This document shows, in pieces, positions 27,839 through 34,948 of a stretch of DNA of 64,000 nt. The number at the start of each line of letters is the position of its first letter. The stretch's first letter is position 1. The stretch is from the NCBI RefSeq assembly GCF_003610235.1, contig NZ_RAPR01000001.1, positions 2,852,001 to 2,916,000 on the forward strand, read 5' to 3'. Origin of the DNA: Catellatospora citrea (lineage in GTDB: Bacteria > Actinomycetota > Actinomycetes > Mycobacteriales > Micromonosporaceae). A program made the translations under genes and the position numbers. The notes beneath the pieces are model-generated. The model was not told where the DNA came from and did no database searches. It saw only the letters and a program-made list of their open reading frames with translations.

Positions 27839-28305
27839 GTCGTCTCCTTGTCCGGGGCGGCCGTGGCCGCCTCAGTGATCTTGCGCAGCGTGTCACGCAG
27901 CGAAGCGAGTTCGGAAGTGGGCACGCCGGTGGCCTCGGCGATCGCCCGCGGGATGCCGGTGGCCTGCGCGCGCAAGCCGTCACCGGCCGGGGTGAGGCTG
28001 ACCACCACGGAGCGCTCGTCGCGCGGGTCGCGGGCCCGGTCCACCAGACCGGCCGCCTCCAGCCGCTTGAGCAGCGGGGACAGCGTGCCCGAGTCGAGCT
28101 GCAGGGACTCGCCCAGCGCCTTGACCGAGGTCTGCCCGCGTTCCCAGAGCACCAGCATCACCAGGTACTGCGGATAGGTCAGGCCGAGCCGTTCCAGCAC
28201 CGGGCGGTAGACCGCGGTCAGCGCGCGGCTGGCCGCGTACAGCGCGAAGCAGACCTGTTTCTGCAGGTCCAGGTCACCGGGTTCCGGGCGGTCGGCGCGG
28301 GTCAT
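27835..28305 (-). CDS. ohrR: MarR-family organic peroxide sensor OhrR
   Basis: This 156-residue winged-helix repressor has the OhrR N-terminus DLQKQVCFALYAASRALTAVYRPVL, whose single Cys (~22) is the peroxide-reactive residue of the family. The recognition region is VKALGESLQLDSGTLSPLLKRLEAAGLV, with wing DPRDERSVVVSLT. It is expected to repress ohr until an organic hydroperoxide oxidises the Cys. The start is ATG 28305, 4 nt after the ohr stop. The long upstream extension of this frame lies inside ohr and is a shadow. Confidence 0.92.
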   Translation of the reverse strand: MTRADRPEPGDLDLQKQVCFALYAASRALTAVYRPVLERLGLTYPQYLVMLVLWERGQTSVKALGESLQLDSGTLSPLLKRLEAAGLVDRARDPRDERSVVVSLTPAGDGLRAQATGIPRAIAEATGVPTSELASLRDTLRKITEAATAAPDKETT

Positions 28306-28309
28306 GGTC

Positions 28310-28723
28310 TCAGCGAAGCACGAGTTGCACGTCGATGTTGCCGCGGGTGGCGTTCGAGTACGGGCAGACCTGGTGCGCGGTGTCCACCAGCTGGCGTGCC
28401 GTGTCGGCGGGCACGCCCGGCAGGGCGACCTCCAGCGTGACGGACAGGCCGAACCCGGCGCCGTCACGACCGAGCCCCACGTGCGCGGTCACCTCGGAGC
28501 CGTCGACGTCGGCCTTGGCCCGCCGGGCGACCAGCCGCAGCGCGGAGTGGAAGCAGGCGGCATACCCGGCGGCGAACAGCTGCTCCGGGTTGGTGGCCCC
28601 GCCCGCTCCGCCGAGCTCGACCGGCGTCGCCACGGCCGTCTCCAGCAGCCCGTCTGAGCTGCGCACCTTGCCGTCACGTCCGTCACCGGTAGCCGTCGCG
28701 ACGGCCGTGTAAAGAGGAGTCAT
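28310..28723 (-). CDS. ohr: Organic hydroperoxide resistance protein
   Basis: Ohr is a thiol peroxidase of the OsmC/Ohr fold that reduces organic hydroperoxides. The 137-residue sequence has both active Cys motifs: GYAACFHSAL (~58) and QVCPYSNATRGNIDV (~119), and the Arg/Glu pocket. It is the first gene of an ohr-ohrR-oxidoreductase operon. The start is ATG 28723; TAGGTT lies 6 nt upstream on the minus strand, so the message may be leaderless, and this -10 overlaps an operator half-site. Confidence 0.95.
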   Translation of the reverse strand: MTPLYTAVATATGDGRDGKVRSSDGLLETAVATPVELGGAGGATNPEQLFAAGYAACFHSALRLVARRAKADVDGSEVTAHVGLGRDGAGFGLSVTLEVALPGVPADTARQLVDTAHQVCPYSNATRGNIDVQLVLR

Positions 28724-28729
28724 GCCCCG

Positions 28730-28765
28730 AACCTAACGACGATTTAGGTTGCGCACAACTAAACC
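28730..28765 (-). promoter_or_regulatory. Probable OhrR operator overlapping the ohr promoter
   Basis: Half-sites AACCTAA (28730-28736) and TTAGGTT (28744-28750) form a perfect 7-bp inverted repeat with 7-nt spacing. A third half-site in ACTAAACC (28758-28765) also makes TTTAG...CTAAA with the second. They overlap the -10 TAGGTT of ohr. Binding by the neighbouring OhrR is inferred from position. Confidence 0.6.
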
Positions 28766-28792
28766 TCGCGCGACTAAAGTCACTCCACGCTC

Positions 28793-28852
28793 CAGTTGCG
28801 GGGAAACTGCAGGTATCGGGCTGCCGGAGGCGGCAATTTCCCCGAAACTGCA
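28793..28852. repeat. Nested palindromic repeat, copy 2
   Basis: CAGTTGCGGGGAAACTGC (28793-28810) and an inverse of TGCAGTTTCGGGGAAATTGC (28833-28852) flank a 22-nt spacer. Units match those at 9648-9703. It lies in the divergent region between ohr and the nuclease gene. Confidence 0.65.
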
Positions 28853-28912
28853 GCCCGGCCGCGCGCGGGCGACGGAGCCCGCGGTGCCGGACGGCAGTGC
28901 GACGATGGGCCG

Positions 28913-29533
28913 GTGGTGCGAACACGACAAACCGGGCGACGCCGGGAGCGGCGGGCGACGCTGTTCTGGCTGGTGGTGCTCGTGCTCGCCGCGGGTGGCT
29001 GGCTGTGGTACGCCTACAGTCGGCCCGATGCCCCGCCGCCGTCCGGGACGGTCCTGCCGAGCCCGTCCGCCCGCCCCACCGGGCCGCCCGCCGGGGCGCA
29101 GCCGGTGCGGGTGGACTTCGCGCTCGACGGCGACTCGTTGCAAGTCACCGCGGACCAGGCGGGTCCGGTGATCGACGTCACCGAGCCGGTCCAGCTACGG
29201 CTGCTCGGCATCGACGCCCCCGAGCTGCACGGCGCCGACGGCAGCCCGCAGTGCTGGGCCGAGACCGCCCGCGCCGAGCTGCAGGAACTGGCCCCGCACG
29301 GGGCGCGGCTGTGGCTGCTGCCCGACACCCAGCGCCTCGACCCGTACGGCCGCCGCCTGGTCTACGCGTGGACCACCGACGGGCGCTTCGTCAACGGCGA
29401 ACTGGCCGCCCTAGGGGCCGTACGCGAGCTGGCGATCCGGCCCAACCTGGCGCACCAGCAGGACCTGCACGACGCCGTCGAGCAGGCCCGGGCGCAGCGG
29501 CGCGGCCTGTGGGGAAGCTGCGTCGGCAGATAA
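28913..29533 (+). CDS. Membrane-anchored thermonuclease (SNase-like) family protein
   Basis: From GTG 28913 the product is 206 residues. An N-terminal helix (LFWLVVLVLAAGGWLWYAY, ~14-32) is followed by a Pro-rich linker and an SNase-like domain: VRLDGDSL-type motif in VDFALDGDSLQV, then LRLLGIDAPELHG (Asp ligand), CWAETARAELQEL, and LDPYGRRLVYAWTTDGRFVNGELAALGAV. Staphylococcal-type nucleases cleave DNA and RNA with Ca2+. The protein is likely anchored facing outward, serving nucleic acid turnover at the surface. Two consecutive GTGs at 28913 and 28916 make the start uncertain; the frame upstream runs through the repeat element. Confidence 0.8.
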   Translation: MVRTRQTGRRRERRATLFWLVVLVLAAGGWLWYAYSRPDAPPPSGTVLPSPSARPTGPPAGAQPVRVDFALDGDSLQVTADQAGPVIDVTEPVQLRLLGIDAPELHGADGSPQCWAETARAELQELAPHGARLWLLPDTQRLDPYGRRLVYAWTTDGRFVNGELAALGAVRELAIRPNLAHQQDLHDAVEQARAQRRGLWGSCVGR

Positions 29534-29599
29534 TCATTTAGCGAAGATTTCAAGTACGTTCAATGGCTTTGTGTCGTTGATTGCGGAAGAATCCCGCCC

Positions 29600-30367
29600 G
29601 TGGAGGTCCCGATCGGTACGGCGCTGGCAGGGCGATACGTGCTGACCAGGCCGCTGGCCCGCGGCGGAGTATCCACTGTGTACCAGGCGGTCGACGCCAC
29701 GGCCGGCCGCCGGCTCGCGGTGAAGGTGGTCGACGACCGCTATTCCGGGCTGATCCGGCACGAGGCCGCGATGACCGACCGGCTGCGCCACCCGCACGTG
29801 CCCAAGGTGCTCGACGTCGGCGTGGAGACCGGGCCGGACGGGCGCGACATCGGCTACCTGGCGCTGGAACTGCTCAAGGGCGAGGCGCTGACCAGCGTCC
29901 TGCTCGACGGGCCACTGCCGTGGGCCGGCGCGGTGCGGGTGGCCGCCACCGCCGCCGACGTGCTCGCCGTGGCGCACCGGCGCGGCGTCGTGCACCGCGA
30001 CCTCACGCCCGGCAACGTCATGATCACCACCACCGGGCCGAAGGTCGTCGACTTCGGACTGGCCGAGCTCATCGTCAGCACCGGCATGCCGCAGTACGCG
30101 AACCCCTCCGACGACGTGTACGCCCTCGGCGCGCTGCTCTACCAGGCGCTCACCGGCAAGTCGCCGTATGCCGGGCACAACCGCAGCCCGCAGGGCACCA
30201 CGGCGCTGCGCCGGCTGGCGCCGACCCCGGTGCTGGCCGTGCCCGGCCTGCCGCAGGCCGTCTCCGACCTGTGCCGCGCCTGCATGGACAAGAACTCGCT
30301 GGCGCGGCCCAGCGCCCGGGAGGCGTCGCTGCGACTGTGGACCATCGTCGGCAACGCCCTGCACTAA
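29600..30367 (+). CDS. Serine/threonine protein kinase-like protein, minimal kinase domain
   Basis: This 255-residue protein is little more than a kinase domain. It has a Gly-rich loop ARGGVSTVYQAVD (~19-31), VKVV Lys, HEAAMTDRLRHPHV, HRDLTPGN (catalytic loop with Asp) and DFGLAEL. The activation segment is short: MPQYANPSDDVYALGALLYQ follows the DFG directly and lacks the usual GTP-Y-APE motif. The PASTA and membrane parts found in PknB-type kinases are absent, so it is cytosolic. The start is GTG 29600; no clear ribosome binding site is seen. Its partner may be the DUF6082 protein 83 bp downstream, but this is positional only. Confidence 0.8.
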   Translation: MEVPIGTALAGRYVLTRPLARGGVSTVYQAVDATAGRRLAVKVVDDRYSGLIRHEAAMTDRLRHPHVPKVLDVGVETGPDGRDIGYLALELLKGEALTSVLLDGPLPWAGAVRVAATAADVLAVAHRRGVVHRDLTPGNVMITTTGPKVVDFGLAELIVSTGMPQYANPSDDVYALGALLYQALTGKSPYAGHNRSPQGTTALRRLAPTPVLAVPGLPQAVSDLCRACMDKNSLARPSAREASLRLWTIVGNALH

Positions 30368-30450
30368 CGATCGTTGGTCGCACTGTCACCGCCACGGGCA
30401 AGCCGCCCACGGACAGCACTATTGACCGGATCCGATCGAAACGCAAGGAT

Positions 30451-31143
30451 ATGTCAGTGCACTTTCGGGGACGCAGTAGACCATCGACGACACTGGCGCT
30501 CACATTCGTCCTGGCGCCTCTTCTACTCGGCATCGTCCTGCTAGCTCCCTGGCTGCTCGAGATCGCACGGGGAACGGTGGCCTCTGACTGGGCGGCCCTT
30601 AGCGACGTCGGCGATACCTACGCGGCAGCCGCGGCCATCCTTTCGTCGCTCGCCCTGATTGGAGTTGTCCTCTCGCTTGCCGTTGGCCTGAGGCAGGCAC
30701 GCATCGGACAGCAGGAGACAGCTCGCGGTATGCAGTTCGAGCTGATGAAGATGGCACTCGAGGATCCGCGCCTCAGTACGAATCTGCCGTCTAACGCTGA
30801 CGACGCAGAGGTATTGGCTTGGCGTCGGGGTATTTACCGGAATATGACCTTCATGTACCTACGCTCAAGCTACCTGATCGAGGATGCATCGGAATCCGCG
30901 CTGCGCTTTCAGATAACCAATGTATTTCGCCTGGAGGAGGCACGGATATGGTGGCAGTCCGTCCGCCCAGCGTTTGCGACCACCACCAGCCTGCGCCGCG
31001 AAAGGCGGTTCGTCCAGATTGCGGATGAGAGTCTGCTTGCGGCGCTGGCGAAGGACACAGCCGACCTTCCTCCACCGCCGGGTGACAACACACAGCCGGT
31101 GCCGCGATCAGACGAGGCGACACCGGCTGAGCATCTGACCTAG
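30451..31143 (+). CDS. DUF6082-like membrane protein
   Basis: The 230-residue protein starts at ATG 30451 behind AAGGAT. Two membrane helices (LALTFVLAPLLLGIVLLAPWLL and TYAAAAAILSSLALIGVVLSLAVGL, ~15-40 and ~55-80) are followed by a cytoplasmic region RQARIGQQETARGMQFELMKMALEDP and a helical domain, ending in a Pro/Asp-rich tail. This matches the layout of DUF6082 proteins, typical of streptomycetes and relatives, whose role is unknown. Codon use is less GC-biased than the neighbours, which suggests acquisition. Its stop overlaps the convergent DUF397 stop by 4 nt. Confidence 0.65.
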   Translation: MSVHFRGRSRPSTTLALTFVLAPLLLGIVLLAPWLLEIARGTVASDWAALSDVGDTYAAAAAILSSLALIGVVLSLAVGLRQARIGQQETARGMQFELMKMALEDPRLSTNLPSNADDAEVLAWRRGIYRNMTFMYLRSSYLIEDASESALRFQITNVFRLEEARIWWQSVRPAFATTTSLRRERRFVQIADESLLAALAKDTADLPPPPGDNTQPVPRSDEATPAEHLT

Positions 31144-31337
31144 ACCCGGTCGAACTCGCCGTTCTTGACGCCCGTGATGAAGGACCTGAACGACTCGATA
31201 GACAGGCTGATGTGGTGATCGGGAGCCTTCGAGTCGCGCACGCCGACAGCGTCTCCGAGTTCGGAGACCTCCACGCATGCCACCGACTCGCCGCAGCGAC
31301 GACTCTTTCTCCACGTCAGACCGTGCACAGGCGTCAT
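31140..31337 (-). CDS. DUF397 domain-containing small protein
   Basis: This 65-residue protein has the DUF397 signature LTWRKSRRCGESVACVEVSELGDAVGVRDSK, then SLSIESFRSFITGVKNGEFD. DUF397 proteins work with XRE-DUF5753 regulators, as in the WhiJ/BldB-like loci of streptomycetes, and are thought to modulate them. The start is ATG 31337 with GGAG 5 nt upstream; an in-frame extension upstream has no ribosome binding site. It is divergent from the XRE-DUF5753 gene and converges on the DUF6082 gene. Confidence 0.88.
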   Translation of the reverse strand: MTPVHGLTWRKSRRCGESVACVEVSELGDAVGVRDSKAPDHHISLSIESFRSFITGVKNGEFDRV

Positions 31338-31500
31338 AACTTCTCCGAAGATCAAGCAGCACCTCTCCCCGCACGCTCACGTGCTGGCAGCTGGACAGCG
31401 TCCAGGTTAAACTCTGCAAGACCAGTAGCCAGTAGCCGTAATCAAATTGCCATGTGGCGTGTTGCAGGGTCGGTGGGCCGCCATGGCAAGGGAGGGCGAC

Positions 31501-32376
31501 GTGACCAGGGGAGAGAATCCGGCCGTTGCTCGCCTGAGGCTGCGGCACGCCCTGCGTTCGGCCCGTGACTCATCCGACCTAACGCAAGAACAGGTTGCCA
31601 GTTCTCTTGAGTGGTCACTGTCCAAGGTTATCCGCATCGAGAACGGCACCGTTCGCATGACGATCACCGACATGCGCGCTCTGCTCCAGCTGTATGGCAT
31701 CCTCGGAGCGGACGCGGTGTCCGAGCTGGAAGCCTTAGCACGCATCGCGCGTACACGCGCGTGGTGGGCAGAACTCGGGGAGATCGCACCGAAATTCTCG
31801 AACTACATCGGGCTGGAGGAGGGCGCCTCTCAGCTTTCCTTCTATCAGTTGCTCGTTATACCGGGCCTGCTGCAGACCGAGGCCTACGCAAGATCAGTCT
31901 TGCCCGCAGGGCACCTGACGTCGCCTGTCGACGGTGAGGATTTCATCACCATCCGGATGCGCCGGCAGGAACGCGTGCTGGAGCGGCAGGACCCACCGCA
32001 GATACATGCCGTCCTCGACGAGAGCACCCTGCGACGCACCAGCGGTGGCGTTGCAACCCAGCGGGAACAGCTGCATCACCTGATCGGCCTCGGTAGCCGG
32101 CCGAACATTCATCTCCAGGTCATGCCATTCAGCGCCGGTCTTCAGGTACTGGAGCCAGCCTTCGTCGTCATGGCTTTCCCGTATGGACCCGACCATGACG
32201 TCGTATACCTCGAGTTCAGCAACAGCAGTCCTGCGGTACAGGACCGTGGTCAGGTGCTCGACAAGGAGGAAGAGGTCGCCCCCTACCGCGAAACATTCTC
32301 CCGTCTCACCTCAGCCGCGTTGGACGAGGCGAAGTCGCTGGCGTACATTGCCAAGGTCGCGGGCGAGTTGCGCTGA
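31501..32376 (+). CDS. XRE family regulator with DUF5753 sensor domain
   Basis: From GTG 31501 (GGGAGGG 4 nt upstream) the protein is 291 residues. The N-terminal helix-turn-helix is RLRHALRSARDSSDLTQEQVASSLEWSLSKVIRIENG (~10-46). The DUF5753 domain follows, with YQLLVIPGLLQTEAYARSVL, RMRRQERVLERQDPP and VVYLEFSNSS. This is the actinobacterial WhiJ-like family that regulates development and secondary metabolism with a DUF397 partner, here divergently encoded 160 bp away. An upstream ATG (31483) gives six more residues but lacks a suited ribosome binding site. Codons are noticeably less GC-biased than those of the window as a whole. Confidence 0.88.
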   Translation: MTRGENPAVARLRLRHALRSARDSSDLTQEQVASSLEWSLSKVIRIENGTVRMTITDMRALLQLYGILGADAVSELEALARIARTRAWWAELGEIAPKFSNYIGLEEGASQLSFYQLLVIPGLLQTEAYARSVLPAGHLTSPVDGEDFITIRMRRQERVLERQDPPQIHAVLDESTLRRTSGGVATQREQLHHLIGLGSRPNIHLQVMPFSAGLQVLEPAFVVMAFPYGPDHDVVYLEFSNSSPAVQDRGQVLDKEEEVAPYRETFSRLTSAALDEAKSLAYIAKVAGELR

Positions 32377-32388
32377 CGCGCCGTAGCA

Positions 32389-32710
32389 TTACTCGGCACG
32401 AGTTACGGTGAACGCCTCCACCAGCTGCCCGGGCACGCCCAGCGACTCCGCCAGACCACCAAACCGCTCGCGCAGCATCAAGTCAAGATCGTGCACGTGG
32501 GCGGTTTTGCGAGGCGTTCGCATGCAGCACGTTGAGCTTGCGGTCGAAGACGTCGGTCACGGCCACCGTGTGAACGGGTTCGGGGCCGCCCGAGTACCAG
32601 ATCCCCCGCACGGTCCAGGCTTCCAGGCCGGCCGCGCCCGGCTCGGGGTGAGCGAACGGGTTGCGGGCGTCGAGTAGACGGCACGGGTCACCGCCTTAAC
32701 CCACGGCCAG
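32389..32710 (-). pseudogene. Inverted, decayed C-terminal fragment of a PIG-L deacetylase gene
   Basis: The minus strand here matches the 3' part of the intact PIG-L gene (33388-33706) nearly base for base: AFTVTRAE before a TAA stop at 32389-32391 corresponds to AFTIIRTE in the intact copy, and the leading GGCCGTGGGT...GGTGACC is shared. Single-base insertions and deletions break the frame. It covers only the last ~105 codons of the family. The copy is inverted relative to the intact gene and abuts the 3' fragment of another XRE gene. Confidence 0.8.
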
Positions 32711-32925
32711 AGGCCAGGCTCGGCGTTACCGACCCGTTCGGGGAGGACGTCGTCTACCTGGAGCTCAACAGCGCGCTGGCGGGCGACCCCGACCGGAGCC
32801 AGTTCCTCGACCGCGGCGAGGTGGCGGCGCCCTACCGGGACACCTTCTGCAAGCTCAACGGCATCGCGCTGAACGAGGCCGACTCGCTGGCGTTCATCGC
32901 CGGGGTGGCCGGGGACATCCGATGA
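32711..32925 (+). pseudogene. C-terminal fragment of a second XRE-DUF5753 regulator
   Basis: An open frame without its own start reads ...TDPFGEDVVYLEL..., GEVAAPYRDTFCKLNGIAL and ADSLAFIAGVAGDIR to a TGA at 32923-32925. It aligns with the last ~60 residues of the intact XRE-DUF5753 protein just upstream, but is clearly a diverged paralogue. The helix-turn-helix part is missing. It sits between the inverted PIG-L remnant and the intact PIG-L gene. Confidence 0.75.
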
Positions 32926-32971
32926 TCACCGCCTGGCGGCCCGCCGCAGCGTGCGGCATATGCTCGGCGGC

Positions 32972-33706
32972 ATGAACTTCCCTGTCTCCGCCGCACCCTG
33001 CGCCGACGTGCAGCGCGTGCTGTGTGTCTTCGCCCACCCCGACGATGTCGACTTCGGCGCGGCAGGCACGGTGGCCCGCTGGGTGGACGAGGGCATCGAG
33101 GTGTCGTATCTGCTGGTCACCAGGGGTGACGCGGGCGGTTTCGACGAGACGCCGCGGCACGAGATGCCGGGTCTGCGCGAGGCCGAGCAGCGGGCCGCCG
33201 CGGCCGCCGTCGGGGTCAAGCAGGTCGACTTCCTGGAGGGGTACGCCGACGGTTCGGTCACGCCGAGTCTGGCCCTGCGCAAGGACCTCGTCGCCGCGAT
33301 CCGGCGGGCCCGGCCCGACCGCATCCTGACCAGCGCCCCGCTGCGCCGCTGGGACCGCATCGCCGGGCCGAGCCACCCCGACCACCTGGCCGTGGGTGAG
33401 GCGGTGACCTGCGCCGTCTACCCCGACGCCCGCAACCCGTTCGCGCACCCCGAGCTGGCCGCGGCGGGCCTGGAAGCCTGGACCGTGCGGGAGATCTGGT
33501 ACTCGGGCGGTCCCGACCCCGACCATGCGGTCGACGTGACCGACACCTTCGACCGCAAGCTCGCCGCGCTCCGGGCACACGTCTCCCAGACGGCCCACCT
33601 GCCCGAGCTTGACGTGATGCTGCGCGAGCGGCTGGGTGGCCTGGCGGAGTCGCTCAGCCTGCCGGGCCGCGTGGCCGAGGCGTTCACGATCATCAGAACC
33701 GAGTGA
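32972..33706 (+). CDS. PIG-L/LmbE family N-acetylglucosaminyl deacetylase
   Basis: The 244-residue cytosolic enzyme has the zinc site motif VFAHPDDVDFGAAGT (His-Pro-Asp-Asp near residues 20-24), then a middle YLLVTRGDAGGF and late PSHPDHLAVGE, which gives another zinc His. The family removes acetyl groups from GlcNAc-containing small molecules such as mycothiol or teicoplanin-type precursors. The start is ATG 32972, 7 nt after TATGCT (leaderless-type). A decayed inverted copy of its 3' end lies upstream. Mca and MshB of the mycothiol pathway are relatives; the length is shorter than those, so its substrate is open. Confidence 0.9.
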   Translation: MNFPVSAAPCADVQRVLCVFAHPDDVDFGAAGTVARWVDEGIEVSYLLVTRGDAGGFDETPRHEMPGLREAEQRAAAAAVGVKQVDFLEGYADGSVTPSLALRKDLVAAIRRARPDRILTSAPLRRWDRIAGPSHPDHLAVGEAVTCAVYPDARNPFAHPELAAAGLEAWTVREIWYSGGPDPDHAVDVTDTFDRKLAALRAHVSQTAHLPELDVMLRERLGGLAESLSLPGRVAEAFTIIRTE

Positions 33707-33793
33707 GCCGGCCTCCGGCGGGCACCGCCCCCGGACGGCAGGCGGGCCGTCGCCGCGGTGTGCGGCGGCGGCTCGCCTACTGAGGCACGCGGG

Positions 33794-34342
33794 TCAGGCG
33801 GCGCGTTCCCAGCCGGCCCGGCTCCCACCGGGAGTCAGCCGGGAGGGGTGCATGTTCGAGGGGTGCGGCACGCCGCGGCTCGGCCGGGGCCGCGGCAGGG
33901 TCAGGTGGCCCAACCGCGCCTCGACGAGGCTGCGGCGCAGGTAGCGCTCCACCGCGTGGAACAGCCACCAGTCGTCGCTGACGAACAGCTGGGTGGGATG
34001 CCCGTGGTAGTCGGCCCACAGCTCCAGCCGCCGCGGCCGCCGCCGCGCGCTGACCAGCGTGAGCACGGCCAGGCCGCTGAGCACGGCGACCGCGGCGACG
34101 ATGCCGGTCGGCTGCAGCAGCGGCGCGAACGCCCCGAGCAGGACCATGCCGACCACGGCCATCGCTCCGGCGCGACGCGTCAGCGGGTCGTGTCCGGCCT
34201 GTCGGGTGTGGACGTTCTCGATGGCGCTGAGGGTGAAGTGACGCCCGCCGACCTGGAAACAGGTCGACGAGATGTGCAGCCCGGGGCGGATGGTCACGAT
34301 CGCTTGTTCTGGTGGCCGTTCCGGCGCCCGTGTAGGCTCCAT
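33794..34342 (-). CDS. DUF6232-like small membrane protein
   Basis: From ATG 34342 (GGGAG 7-8 nt upstream) the protein is 182 residues. It begins with a small domain (HISSTCFQVGGRHFTLSAIENVHT), typical of DUF6232, then two membrane helices (AMAVVGMVLLGAFAPLL and GIVAAVAVLSGLAVLTLV), then a cytoplasmic LELWADYHGHPTQLFVSDDWWLFHAVERYLRRSL. The same order is seen in DUF6232 proteins of actinomycetes, whose function is unknown. The longer frame to 34483 lacks a ribosome binding site. Confidence 0.65.
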   Translation of the reverse strand: MEPTRAPERPPEQAIVTIRPGLHISSTCFQVGGRHFTLSAIENVHTRQAGHDPLTRRAGAMAVVGMVLLGAFAPLLQPTGIVAAVAVLSGLAVLTLVSARRRPRRLELWADYHGHPTQLFVSDDWWLFHAVERYLRRSLVEARLGHLTLPRPRPSRGVPHPSNMHPSRLTPGGSRAGWERAA

Positions 34343-34789
34343 GGAAGTCTCCCAACTGCTCGATGCGCGGGCCCGGCTGGTGGTGGTGCCCGCGGAGGTG
34401 GCGACACCTGGCGTGTGGTGGAGCAATGGACCGACATCCGGTGGCCGCCGGGTGTCGGTCTTTTTGTTGTGCTTCGGTGGCACTGCCGAGCCGCCGCTTA
34501 GCCGTCCGTCGGTGGACTTCCCGGCTGCCTCGTGACCTCAGTGTGACCGAGACAGGCATCGTTGTGAAGTCTCTCAATCAGCCACCTGTCAGATTGGCAC
34601 GTTCCCTGAACCTAATGTGCGTTCAGGAGTCACCTAATGTGACGGAACTTTTCCCGCAATCCCTTACCAGATCGGGCACATCGCCCATTACGCACTTGGG
34701 CTTGCCCGATCCCGGGGTTACCGTGGCGGGCACTGGACCGGTTGTCCGCCGCCCACCCCCGGGCAGCACCGGACCAGCGCCGCCGAGTC
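34343..34789. other. 447-bp intergenic region ahead of the riboswitch
   Basis: I see no gene here. It carries the promoter region of the NlpC/P60 transcript and, at 34605-34643, two neighbouring small hairpins that share a CTAAT loop. GC content is lower than the average. Confidence 0.5.
34605..34643. repeat. Two adjacent hairpins with the same CTAAT loop
   Basis: CCTGAAC / GTTCAGG (34605-34611, 34621-34627) encloses CTAATGTGC, and GTCAC / GTGAC (34629-34633, 34639-34643) encloses CTAAT. The two are 1 nt apart. They may be protein-binding sites in the promoter area of the NlpC/P60 gene. Confidence 0.45.
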
Positions 34790-34941
34790 GCCAAGCGATC
34801 GCGAAGATCGATACCCCATGCGGGTGGGCGAGCCGGGGACCCAGGTTATCGGGGTGAATCAGCGGTCACACTGAGTGATCGCAGTAGGGCGCCCTTCGCC
34901 CGAACCCGTCAGCTAACTCGGTAGGCGGCTACGGAGAAGGG
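34790..34941 (+). promoter_or_regulatory. c-di-AMP (ydaO-yuaA) riboswitch
   Basis: The conserved blocks of the actinobacterial ydaO class are present in order: GAGCCGGGGACCC (34830-34842), GGGGTGAATC (34851-34860), a GTAGGGCG...CGCCCGAACCCGTCAGCTAA region (34883-34916), and GGTAGGCGG before GGAGAAGG. The GGAGAAGG at its end is also the ribosome binding site for TTG 34949. In this class, c-di-AMP binding terminates or blocks expression of peptidoglycan hydrolases such as the one here. Confidence 0.9.
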
Positions 34942-34948
34942 CCACACC

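Noticed and set aside
32377..32971. Insertion sequence at the PIG-L scar
   Set aside because: No transposase fragment or flanking target duplication is visible; the region is explained by pieces of neighbouring genes.
33777..34577. 266-codon minus-strand frame next to the DUF6232-like gene
   Set aside because: The alternative frame 33794-34342 has the two membrane helices and a ribosome binding site; this one is Arg/Ala-rich.
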